From: Sphaerisporangium viridialbum
Lineage (GTDB): Bacteria; Actinomycetota; Actinomycetes; Streptosporangiales; Streptosporangiaceae
Direction of reading: 5' to 3'
Assembly (NCBI RefSeq): GCF_049674955.1
Contig: NZ_CP187232.1
Coordinates: 7,750,001-7,814,000, forward strand
DNA: 64,000 nt
The notes beneath the pieces were generated by a model. That model made no database searches. It was given only the letters and a program-made list of their open reading frames with translations, and was not told the DNA's origin. Position 1 is the first letter of the stretch; each line of letters opens with the position of its first letter. The position numbers and the translations under genes are program-made. This document shows positions 49,541 to 57,449 of the stretch, in pieces.

Positions 49541-50368
49541 CTATGCCGTCGGGGATGTCGTGGGGGGTGTTTGATCAGGCTGGAAGCCCACACCGTGCTG
49601 GGGATGGCTCTCTATCTCGAACCTGAACCGGTCGGCCTGGTAGAGGACCTGCGAGAACTCCACCGGGACGCCGTGCTGGTCGTGGGTCACGGCCTCGACA
49701 CGGAGCAGGGCCTCGCCCACCGGCACCTGGAGGTGGCCGGCGTGCTCGGGTAGAGCGCGCACCACCTCGATGACGTTGCGCGCGGAGGTCATCACCGTGC
49801 CGTACCGCTCGTGCAGCAGTTCGTAGAGCGATCCGCTCGGATCCGCCTCGCCGAGCCCGGGGAACAGCGAGACCGGCAACGACGCCGTGAGGAGCACGAC
49901 CGGCTCGCCCGACAGGAACGCCACCCGTCGCAGGCGGAAGACCTCCGCGCCGACCGGGATCCTGAGCGCCGTACTGACCGGCTCGGACGCGGGGACCGTC
50001 TCCGCCGCCAGCACCCGCATCGCGGCGGGCAGCCCGGTCGCGTTGAGCGTGGCGGTGAAGCTGGACAGCAGCTGGATCTCGGCGCCGACCTTGGCCTCGC
50101 GGACGTAGGTGCCACGCCCGCGCGTCCTGGTCAGGTAGCCGTCCTTGGCGAGCGCCAGGATCGCCTGCCGCACGGGGGCCAGGCTGACCCCGAGACGTGC
50201 CGCGTACTCCTTCTCCTGCATGAGTTTCTGGCCGGGAGCGAGGCGTCCGGACACGATCTGGTCGAGCAGCAGCCGGTAGATCTGCTCGTGGTAGGGGACC
50301 GGAGATCCGCGATCGATCTCCACCGGCAGTTCGGGGGATGGAGAGTCCGGTGACTCAGACGACCTCAT
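49541..50368 (-). CDS. GntR/HutC-family regulator with UTRA domain, likely regulator of the catabolic train
   Basis: 275-residue regulator. The winged helix is at residues about 22-90 (YRLLLDQIVSGRLAPGQKLMQEKEYAARLGVSLAPVRQAI). The UTRA domain shows EVFRLRRVAFLSGEPVVLLTASLP and LLRVEAVTHDQHGVPVEFSQVLYQADRFRFEIE. It is first in line, 83 bases before the permease gene, under a promoter whose TATAAT sits in a palindrome; autoregulation is likely. HutC/FrlR-type regulators are in the same family. Effector unknown. Confidence 0.9.
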   Translation of the reverse strand: MRSSESPDSPSPELPVEIDRGSPVPYHEQIYRLLLDQIVSGRLAPGQKLMQEKEYAARLGVSLAPVRQAILALAKDGYLTRTRGRGTYVREAKVGAEIQLLSSFTATLNATGLPAAMRVLAAETVPASEPVSTALRIPVGAEVFRLRRVAFLSGEPVVLLTASLPVSLFPGLGEADPSGSLYELLHERYGTVMTSARNVIEVVRALPEHAGHLQVPVGEALLRVEAVTHDQHGVPVEFSQVLYQADRFRFEIESHPQHGVGFQPDQTPPTTSPTA

Positions 50369-50381
50369 GCGAGAAAGCTAA

Positions 50382-50401
50382 AGATTATAAGTTTCTAATC
50401 T
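50382..50401 (-). promoter_or_regulatory. Promoter and palindromic operator of the GntR gene
   Basis: AGATTA-N8-TAATCT is a perfect inverted repeat with 6-bp arms. On the minus strand it contains a perfect -10 hexamer TATAAT (plus 50384-50389). The ATG is only 15 bases after the hexamer and has no ribosome binding site, so the message would have a very short leader or none. This AT-rich island contrasts with the surrounding GC. Confidence 0.65.
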
Positions 50402-50503
50402 ATTACTGGAATGTTGCGTTTCGGCAGCGAGCCATGCGATCTCCCGCCTCTGACGTGCGACAACACGACCACACCACGGTCACGGCGGGCAAGGGAGGGC
50501 AGG

Positions 50504-50537
50504 TAAAAAGCCGGCCCCTGGTGTGGAGGGGCCGGCT
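50504..50537 (-). terminator. Intrinsic terminator of the rimP-to-truB operon
   Basis: AGCCGGCCCCT, loop GGTGTGG, AGGGGCCGGCT: perfect 11-bp stem; on the minus strand it runs into TTTTT. This marks the end of the nusA-infB-truB operon before the inserted gene train. Confidence 0.88.
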
Positions 50538-50618
50538 GGACGCCTGTGGGAGGTCGCGTCCCACTGGTCACGGGAAGCACCGCAGTAACGCGAGACTCCG
50601 GGACGGGCGACCGGCCCC

Positions 50619-50740
50619 TCACGTGAGCGGATGCACCTCGGGGTGCGCGTGCCACCAGCGGCTGAACGCCGGGTTGCCGTCCACGTGGTCGGAGTAGGCG
50701 TCCGCCAGGCCACGATAGAGCGCGGCGGCCTCCTCGCCCG
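50619..50740 (-). pseudogene. Possible gene remnant directly after truB
   Basis: In one minus-strand frame the sequence reads PGEEAAALYRGLADAYSDHV, continues with a Trp/His-rich segment and ends with TGA at 50619-50621. Composition is protein-like (acidic, Tyr, WW, HPEVHP), yet no start codon occurs in frame before it runs into the truB frame. It could be the 3' piece of a gene lost when the region was rearranged, or a short gene with an unrecognised start. Confidence 0.25.
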
Positions 50741-50743
50741 GAC

Positions 50744-51667
50744 CTAGGGGACGAAGACGGCGAGGGGTTTGGCCGTCCTGCCGTGCTCCTCGACCAGGGC
50801 AAGGAGGGTGCCGTCGGGGGCGAAGACGCCGATGGGCCCGGATCCGAGCCCCGCGGAGGGCAGGCGGCCGCCGTGGGCGACCAGGTTGGCCTGCTCCTCC
50901 GACACGTCCATGCGAGGGAAGGCCGCCGCCACGGCGTCGGCGATCGGCAGGATCACGCAGTCCTCCGCGAGCTGCTCGATCGTGCGTGCCGCCGACAGGT
51001 CGTACGGCCCGACGCGGGTGCGGCGCAGCCGGGTCAGGTGGCCGCCGACGCCGAGGGCCGCCCCGAGGTCGCGGGCCAGCGAGCGGATGTAGGTGCCGCT
51101 GGAGCAGCTCACCGACGCGTCCACCTCGACCACGTCCCCGTGGCGGCGGATCTCGGTGATCTCGAAGGCGTGTACGGTCACCGGGCGCGCCTGGAGCTGG
51201 ACCTCCTCGCCCGCCCTCGCCCGCTTGTACGCGCGCTCGCCGTTCACCTTGATGGCACTGACCTGGGGCGGCACCTGCTGGATCGGACCGGTGAGCGCGG
51301 CCACGCCCGCGTGGACGGCCTCGTCGGTCACGTGGGCGGCGGAGGTCTCGGTGAGGGTCTCGCCCTCGGCGTCGTCGGTGTTGGTGGTCATCCCGAGCCG
51401 GATCGTGGCGTCGTAGCCCTTCTCCGTGAGCGCCAGGTGGCCGAGCAGCCGGGTGGCCTTCTCGACGCCGATCACCAGCACGCCGGTGGCCATGGGGTCC
51501 AGGGTGCCGGCGTGGCCGACCCTGCGCGTGCCGGCGATGCGCCGCATCTTGCCGACGACGTCGTGGGAGGTCCAGTCGGCGGGCTTGTCCACGATCACCA
51601 GCCCGCTCGGCGGCGCCGGCCGCTTCGCCCTCGCCGTTTCGCCGGTCCTGCTGCCCGCCGTGGTCAT
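50744..51667 (-). CDS. truB: tRNA pseudouridine(55) synthase
   Basis: Makes pseudouridine 55 in the T loop of tRNAs. 307 residues; SGLVIVDKPADWTSHDVV, the catalytic block GHAGTLDPMATGVLVIG with nucleophilic Asp, and VDASVSCSSGTYIRSLARDLG; a C-terminal PUA-like part follows. ATG 51667 begins MTTAGSRTG. Last gene of the rimP-nusA-infB-rbfA operon; a terminator follows at 50504-50537. Confidence 0.96.
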   Translation of the reverse strand: MTTAGSRTGETARAKRPAPPSGLVIVDKPADWTSHDVVGKMRRIAGTRRVGHAGTLDPMATGVLVIGVEKATRLLGHLALTEKGYDATIRLGMTTNTDDAEGETLTETSAAHVTDEAVHAGVAALTGPIQQVPPQVSAIKVNGERAYKRARAGEEVQLQARPVTVHAFEITEIRRHGDVVEVDASVSCSSGTYIRSLARDLGAALGVGGHLTRLRRTRVGPYDLSAARTIEQLAEDCVILPIADAVAAAFPRMDVSEEQANLVAHGGRLPSAGLGSGPIGVFAPDGTLLALVEEHGRTAKPLAVFVP

Positions 51668-51713
51668 CGGAACATCCTTGGAAAGCTCGCCGGCACGTCG
51701 CCGGACGGAAAGG

Positions 51714-52757
51714 TCAGGTGGACGGGGACGCCGGAGGGCTGATGAGCGAGCGGAAGCTCGCCATGGTCTCCTCGGGCGAGTCGTGTGAGGTGAAGCCCGC
51801 CGCGCGGACGTGGCCGCCGCCGCCGAGGGCTGTGCAGGCCCGGCCGACGTCCACCTGGCCCTTGGAGCGCGTGGAGACCTGCCAGGCCCCCTCGTCGTCC
51901 TCCTTGAGCACCACGGCGACATCGGGCTCGTCGGTGCGGCGGATCACGTCGATGATGCCCTCGCACTCGTCGTACGGCAGGCAGTGCGCGGCGCGGTCGG
52001 CCCTGGTCACGAAGGTCCACACCAGGCCGAGCCCGCCCGCGGCGTGCTGGTCGAGCGTCGCCCGGTCGAGGGCGGCCGCGAGGACCTTGAGGTAGGCGAA
52101 CGGGGAGCGGTCCCACAGCTCGCGGGCGATCTCGTCGGTGCGCAGGCCCGTCGCGACCAGCCGCGCCGCCATCTCGTGCACGGCGGGCGTGGTGGAGGAG
52201 TGCCTGAACGACCCGGTGTCGGTGACCAGGCCGGTGTAGAGGCAGGTGGCGATGTCATGGTCGACGTCGAGACCGAGCCGTGCCATCAGCTCCTCCACCA
52301 GTACGGAGGTGGAGGCCGCCGAGGAGTCGACGAGCTGGACGGTGCCGAACCCGGTGTTGGAGGGGTGGTGGTCCACCACGATCAGCTCGCGGGCCTTGCC
52401 GGCGTTCGGGGCGAGCAGGCCGAGGCGGTCGACCGTGGGGACGTCGAAGCTGATCATCAGCTCCGGCTCCTCGGGGTACGCGGCCGGCTCGACCAGCAGA
52501 TCTTGGCCGGGCAGGAAGCGCAGCAGCCGGGGCACCGCGAAGCTGCGGTCACCGAAGGACGCCGTCACCCGCTTGCCTGCCCGGCGAAGCGCCATGCCGA
52601 GCCCGAGCATCGAGCCCAGGGCGTCGCCGTCGGGCGCCACGTGGCAGACCAGCGCGACCTCGCCGGCGTCCCGCACCAGCTCGACGGCCCGCAGCCAGTC
52701 GGCCTCCCGCACGACGTGCGCGGGAGGCCCCTGCGGAGCTCGTACGCCGGACATCAC
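51714..52757 (-). CDS. nrnA: DHH/DHHA1 phosphoesterase, NrnA-like oligoribonuclease
   Basis: 347-residue bifunctional oligoribonuclease/pAp phosphatase type. Motifs: CHVAPDGDALGSM, ISFDVPTVDRLG, VDHHPSN (the DHH), VTDTGSFRHSST, and the DHHA1 loop GGGGHVRAAGF. The start is GTG 52757 or ATG 52754; both overlap the rbfA stop, so rbfA and nrnA are coupled. This gene between rbfA and truB is conserved in actinobacteria. Confidence 0.92.
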   Translation of the reverse strand: MMSGVRAPQGPPAHVVREADWLRAVELVRDAGEVALVCHVAPDGDALGSMLGLGMALRRAGKRVTASFGDRSFAVPRLLRFLPGQDLLVEPAAYPEEPELMISFDVPTVDRLGLLAPNAGKARELIVVDHHPSNTGFGTVQLVDSSAASTSVLVEELMARLGLDVDHDIATCLYTGLVTDTGSFRHSSTTPAVHEMAARLVATGLRTDEIARELWDRSPFAYLKVLAAALDRATLDQHAAGGLGLVWTFVTRADRAAHCLPYDECEGIIDVIRRTDEPDVAVVLKEDDEGAWQVSTRSKGQVDVGRACTALGGGGHVRAAGFTSHDSPEETMASFRSLISPPASPST

Positions 52758-53251
52758 AGTGCTGAACGCCCCGCGCGGTCGGACGGCTCGGCGCCGAGCA
52801 CCCCTCGCAGGTCGTCCTCGCCCTCGTCGTCGTCCTCGCCGGGCTTGCGGTACGGGTCCGCCTCGCCGGCGTGCACCGCGCCCTCGGCCTTCTTGGCGAT
52901 CTCCTCGTCGCGGGCCTTGGCCTCGGCGAGCAGCTCGTCCAGGTGCCGGGCGCTGTCGGGGAGCGGGTCGTGGCTGAAGGTCAGCGTCGGCGTGTGCCGT
53001 ACGCCGGTCTGGCGTCCCACCTCCGAACGGATGATCCCCTTCGCGCTCTCAAGGGCGGCGGCGGTGTCGGCCCGCTCGGCCTCCGAGCCGAAGACCGTGT
53101 AGAAGACCGTCGCGTCACGGAGGTCACCGGTGATCTTGGTATCGGTGACCGTCACGAAACCGAGGCGTGGATCCTTGATCCGGCGCTCCAGCATCTCGGC
53201 GACAATCTGCTGAATGCGGTCCGCAAGTTTACGGGCGCGTGCTGCGTCCAC
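52754..53251 (-). CDS. rbfA: 30S ribosome-binding factor A
   Basis: Helps late 16S processing at the 30S subunit. 165 residues; KH-type core with RKLADRIQQIVAEMLERRIKDPRLGFVTVTD and GIIRSEVGRQTGVRHTPTLTF...LDELLAEAK. The last 40 residues are an acidic tail (GEDDDEGEDD) absent from short relatives but usual in actinomycetes. Confidence 0.95.
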   Translation of the reverse strand: MDAARARKLADRIQQIVAEMLERRIKDPRLGFVTVTDTKITGDLRDATVFYTVFGSEAERADTAAALESAKGIIRSEVGRQTGVRHTPTLTFSHDPLPDSARHLDELLAEAKARDEEIAKKAEGAVHAGEADPYRKPGEDDDEGEDDLRGVLGAEPSDRAGRSAL

Positions 53252-53320
53252 GATCGCGCTCCCCCTCTTTGCTCGCTTTACTCGCTTAACGGCCCACGGG
53301 ATGGGTGGCTTCCCCGGGCC

Positions 53321-53620
53321 CTACTCCTCGTCCTCGTTGATCAGCCGCTGCCGCGCGGACAGCAGCTCGATCTCGGGGTGAAAGGCGATCAACCGCTCGC
53401 AGGCCTCAAGCACCTCGCCGCAGTTCGCGGCCGTGGCGGACACCACGGCGACGCCGATCTCGCTACGGCGGTGGAGGTCGAGGTGACCGGTCTCGGCCAC
53501 CGCGACCGCCGGGAACCGGCGTCGCACCTCGGCGATGAGAGGACGCACCACAGAGCGCTTCTGCTTCAACGAATGAACGTCGCCGAGCAGGATGTCCAGA
53601 GTCAGAGCACCTATGTACAT
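53321..53620 (-). CDS. DUF503 family protein
   Basis: 99-residue protein, small alpha/beta fold: MYIGALTLDILLGDVHSLKQKRSVVRPLIAEV is the DUF503 hallmark. It is conserved between infB and rbfA in actinobacteria and firmicutes (YlxP). Binding or modulating ribosome assembly has been proposed for YlxP; biochemical role unknown. Confidence 0.92.
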   Translation of the reverse strand: MYIGALTLDILLGDVHSLKQKRSVVRPLIAEVRRRFPAVAVAETGHLDLHRRSEIGVAVVSATAANCGEVLEACERLIAFHPEIELLSARQRLINEDEE

Positions 53621-53707
53621 GGCTGTCGCCGCGATCCGGTGACGGAGGAAGACGGGGGTGTCCGTGGGACGGACCCACGGACACCCGCCGTCATGTGTTC
53701 CCCTATG

Positions 53708-56700
53708 TCAGGCGCGCGGCTTCTCCCGCATCTCGAACGTCTCGATGACGTCGTCGATCTTGATGTCGTTGTACCCGACACCGATACCGCACTCGAAGCC
53801 CTCGCGGACCTCGGTCGCGTCGTCCTTGAAGCGGCGCAGCGACGAAACGGTGAGGTTGTCGGCCACGACGACACCGTCGCGGATGATGCGGGCCTTGCTG
53901 TTGCGGGTGATCGTGCCCGAGCGGACCAGACAGCCCGCGACGTTGCCGATCTTCGGAACCTTGAAGACGTCCCTGACCTCGGCGGTGCCGGTCTGGGCCT
54001 CCTCGAACTCCGGCTTCAGCATGCCCTTGAGGGCCGCCTCGATCTCCTCGATCGCCTGGTAGATGACCGAGTAGTAGCGGATGTCGACGCCCTCGCGCTC
54101 GGCCAGGTCGCGCGCCCGGACCTCGGGACGCACGTTGAAGCCGATGATGACGGCGTTGTCGTCCGCGATCGCCAGGTTGACGTCGTACTCGGTGATCGCA
54201 CCGACGGCCCGGTGGAGCACCCGGAGGCGCACCTCCTCGCCGACGTCGATCTTGAGCAGCGCGTCTTCCAGGGCCTCGACGGAACCGGAGACGTCACCCT
54301 TGATGATGAGCTTGAGCTCGTCGACCTTGCCCTTCTCCATGTCACTGAAGAGCTCTTCGAGCGTGCGCCTGCGGCTGGACCTCGCCATGTCGGCGATGCG
54401 CTGCCTGGCCGCCCGCTGCTGGGCGATCTGGCGGGCCATGCGGTCGTCGGTGACGACGATGAAGTTGTCACCGGCGCTCGGGACGGCCGTGAGACCGAGC
54501 ACCATCACCGGACGCGACGGGTCGGCCTCGGTGACCTGCTCGCCGCTGTCGTCCAGCATCGCCCGGACGCGGCCGAAGGCCTCGCCACAGACGATCGAGT
54601 CGCCGACCCGCAGGGTGCCGCGCTGCACGAGCACGGTCGCCACGGGGCCGCGGCCCTTGTCGAGGTGCGCCTCGATCGCGATGCCCTGGGCGTCCATCGT
54701 CGGGTTCGCGCGAAGGTCGAGCTCCGCGTCGGCCGTCAGCAGGATCGCCTCGAGCAGGTCGTCGATGCCGAGCCCCTGCTTCGCGGAGATGTCGACGAAC
54801 ATCGTCGAGCCGCCGTACTCCTCGGCCACCAGACCGTACTCGGTGAGCTGGGCCCGCACCTTGGTCGGGTCCGCGCCCTCCTTGTCGATCTTGTTGACCG
54901 CGACGACCACGGGGACGCTCGCCGCGTGGGCGTGGTTGAGCGCCTCGATGGTCTGCGGCTTCACGCCGTCGTCGGCGGCGACCACCAGCACGGCGATGTC
55001 GGTCGCCTGGGCACCACGGGCACGCATGGCGGTGAACGCCTCGTGACCCGGGGTGTCGATGAAGGTGATCTTGCGGTCCTGACCCTCGTGCTCGGTCGCG
55101 ACCTGGTAGGCGCCGATGTGCTGGGTGATGCCGCCGGCCTCGCGGGCCACCACGTTGGTGTTGCGGATGGCGTCCAGCAGCTTGGTCTTACCGTGGTCGA
55201 CGTGACCCATGACCGTCACGACCGGCGGGCGCGCCGCGAGGTCGGTCTCGTCGCCCTCGTCCTCGCCGAACTCGATGTCGAAGGCCTCGAGAAGCTCGCG
55301 GTCCTCCTCCTCCGGGCTGACGACCTGGATGGCGTAGTTGAGCTCGGCGCCGAGAAGCTGCAGGGTCTCTTCGTTCACCGACTGGGTGGCGGTCACCATC
55401 TCGCCGAGGTGCAGCATGATCTGCACCAGCGACGCGGGGTTCGCACCGATCTTGTCGGCGAAGTCGGACAGCGAGGCTCCACGCGGAAGGCGCAGGGTCT
55501 GGCCCGTGCCGCGGGGAACCTGCACGCCGCCGATCGACGGGGCCTGCATGTTGTCGAACTCTTGACGCCTCTGGCGCTTGGACTTGCGGCCACGGGTCGG
55601 ACGGCCGCCGGGACGCCCGAAGGCACCCGCCGTGCCGCCGCGGCCACGGCCGCCGCCACCACCGGGACGACCGGCGAAACCGCCGCCGCCACCACCGGCA
55701 CCGGCTCCGGCACCGCCGCCGGGACGGCCACCGGTGCCCGTGCGGGGACCGCTGAAGCCGCCGCCACCACCGGGACGACCGGCGCCACCGCCGCCGCCAC
55801 CGGGACGACCGCCACCGCCGCCGCCACCGGGACGGCCACCGCCGCCACCGGGACGACCGCCGCCGCCACCGCCGCCACCCTGACCGGGACCGGACGGGCG
55901 CGAGGGCATCATCATCGGGTTGGGACGCGGACCACCGGGACGGGGGCCTCCCGCACCGGGACCGGGACGCGGGCCCGCGGAACCGGGACCCGGACGCGGA
56001 CCGGCCGCTCCGGGAGGACCGGAACGAGCGCCCGGGGGACGCGGCATCGCGCCGTCGCGGGGACCGCCCTCACGACGGGGCTCACGAGGACCGGCGCCTT
56101 CACGGCGCGGCTCGCGGGGACCGCCTTCACGGGGAGCTCCGTCACGGGTGGGAGGAGCCCCACCGTCACGGGGCGGACGCGCCGGGCGCTGGCCCATGCC
56201 GCTCGCGTTGGAAGAGAAGGGATTGTTGCCAGGACGCGGACCGCGAGGACCCGGCTTCGGGCCTCCGGGGCGAGGAGCGCCGCCGGACGCCGGAGCGCCG
56301 GAGCGCGGACCCGCCGGAGCGCCACCCGGCGCGCCGCCGCCTGGGGCCGCGGACGCCGCGGGACGCTGGGCCGGACCGGGCCGGGGACCGGGCCGCGAGC
56401 CGGGACCGGGCCGCGAGCCCGGCGCCGCCGGACGCGACGCGTCGGAACGGGGAGCCTCGGAACGCGGAGCGTCCTGACGAGGAGCGTCGGTGCGAGGAGC
56501 CTCGAACCGGGGCGCCTCGGAACGCGGGACCTCGGGACGCGCGGCGGCCGGACGGGCCGCCTCGGGACGGGCCACCTCAGGGGCGGCCTCGGCGCGAGCG
56601 GCCTCGGGACGCGGCGCGGCCGGGCGGGGAGCCTCCTGCGGAGGCTGGCTGACATGGGGCATCGGAACGGGCGGACGCGGCGCGACGTTCGCGGGACCAG

Positions 56701-57004
56701 GTCGCGGACCGGGCCTCGGGCCGGGGCCCGGCCTCGGAGCCTGCTGACCAGGTGCCGACGCACCGTTGCCGGCCTGGCTCTGCGCCGGCCGGGGAGACGC
56801 CTTTGACGGCGCCCTGGACGACCTGTCGCCGCCCCTGGAATCGGAGGACCCCTTCAGGGCCTCCGTGAGCTTGCGGACCACCGGCGCTTCTATCGTTGAA
56901 GACGCCGATCGAACGAACTCGCCCATTTCTTGGAGCTTGGCCATCACGACCTTGCTCTCGACTCCGAACTCCTTGGCGAGCTCGTAGACTCGGACCTTCG
57001 CCAC
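53708..57004 (-). CDS. infB: Translation initiation factor IF-2
   Basis: GTPase that places initiator tRNA on the 30S subunit. 1098 residues. IF2 N-terminal domain at 1-60 (AKVRVYELAKEFGVESKVVMAKLQ); then about 400 residues of low-complexity Pro/Gly/Arg/Ala with GRPGGGGG-type repeats; second IF2_N domain (LPRGASLSDFADKIGANPASLVQI); G domain with VMGHVDHGKTKLLDAIR, DTPGHEAF and VNKIDK; domains II-IV follow. The long disordered arm is an actinomycete feature, strongly expanded here. Confidence 0.97.
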   Translation of the reverse strand: MAKVRVYELAKEFGVESKVVMAKLQEMGEFVRSASSTIEAPVVRKLTEALKGSSDSRGGDRSSRAPSKASPRPAQSQAGNGASAPGQQAPRPGPGPRPGPRPGPANVAPRPPVPMPHVSQPPQEAPRPAAPRPEAARAEAAPEVARPEAARPAAARPEVPRSEAPRFEAPRTDAPRQDAPRSEAPRSDASRPAAPGSRPGPGSRPGPRPGPAQRPAASAAPGGGAPGGAPAGPRSGAPASGGAPRPGGPKPGPRGPRPGNNPFSSNASGMGQRPARPPRDGGAPPTRDGAPREGGPREPRREGAGPREPRREGGPRDGAMPRPPGARSGPPGAAGPRPGPGSAGPRPGPGAGGPRPGGPRPNPMMMPSRPSGPGQGGGGGGGGRPGGGGGRPGGGGGGGRPGGGGGGAGRPGGGGGFSGPRTGTGGRPGGGAGAGAGGGGGGFAGRPGGGGGRGRGGTAGAFGRPGGRPTRGRKSKRQRRQEFDNMQAPSIGGVQVPRGTGQTLRLPRGASLSDFADKIGANPASLVQIMLHLGEMVTATQSVNEETLQLLGAELNYAIQVVSPEEEDRELLEAFDIEFGEDEGDETDLAARPPVVTVMGHVDHGKTKLLDAIRNTNVVAREAGGITQHIGAYQVATEHEGQDRKITFIDTPGHEAFTAMRARGAQATDIAVLVVAADDGVKPQTIEALNHAHAASVPVVVAVNKIDKEGADPTKVRAQLTEYGLVAEEYGGSTMFVDISAKQGLGIDDLLEAILLTADAELDLRANPTMDAQGIAIEAHLDKGRGPVATVLVQRGTLRVGDSIVCGEAFGRVRAMLDDSGEQVTEADPSRPVMVLGLTAVPSAGDNFIVVTDDRMARQIAQQRAARQRIADMARSSRRRTLEELFSDMEKGKVDELKLIIKGDVSGSVEALEDALLKIDVGEEVRLRVLHRAVGAITEYDVNLAIADDNAVIIGFNVRPEVRARDLAEREGVDIRYYSVIYQAIEEIEAALKGMLKPEFEEAQTGTAEVRDVFKVPKIGNVAGCLVRSGTITRNSKARIIRDGVVVADNLTVSSLRRFKDDATEVREGFECGIGVGYNDIKIDDVIETFEMREKPRA

Positions 57005-57155
57005 TGCACTCCCTAACTCGGCCCGGGAGGCTGTGCCGCCGGACCGTCGCTACCTAGACGTACTCATCGCCGCATGCTCATCAGGCGCTCATCGCTATCT
57101 GACCCGCCCATCGACTCGGCGTCCTACATGACAGTTGGTAACCATTCACCCGGTC

Positions 57156-57449
57156 CTACTCGACGTCAAGCCCCGCGAGAGAAGCTCGCAGGCACGCCAT
57201 ATCGAGCGGTCCCGCGACGCGAAACGAGCGCGGAAACACCCGGCGACGTTCGGCGAGCTCCAGGCAGCTCAGTGCCGGATGCACATACGCACCACGGCCC
57301 TGCAGCCGTCCTCGCTGGTCGGGAACGATCTCGCCCTCGACCACCACCAGGCGGAGCAGCTCGGACTTTACCGTGCGAACCCGGCAGCCCACACACGTTC
57401 TCAGCGGGGCCGCCCGGCCACCGTATTCAAGCTTACCTTGTGGAGGCAT
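57156..57449 (-). CDS. ylxR: YlxR-family nucleic-acid-binding protein
   Basis: 97-residue YlxR (RNase P modulator RnpM type) protein. RTCVGCRV and GRGAYVHPALSCLE are the family motifs. ATG 57449 overlaps the end of nusA by 17 bases; no better start is in frame. Fixed position between nusA and infB. Confidence 0.9.
   Translation of the reverse strand: MPPQGKLEYGGRAAPLRTCVGCRVRTVKSELLRLVVVEGEIVPDQRGRLQGRGAYVHPALSCLELAERRRVFPRSFRVAGPLDMACLRASLAGLDVE

Larger units (their letters stand above)
50369..50743. other. 375-base spacer between the GntR gene and truB
   Basis: Contains, left to right: the GntR promoter/operator (50382-50401), the truB terminator (50504-50537), and a coding-like stretch without a start codon (50619-50740). 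Otherwise nothing recognised. Confidence 0.6.

Noticed and set aside
52871..56806. A 1311-codon plus-strand open frame opposite infB, nrnA and rbfA
   Set aside because: Antisense shadow of GC-rich genes; composition is Gly/Thr/Arg/His repeats mirroring the infB arm, and it has no family features.
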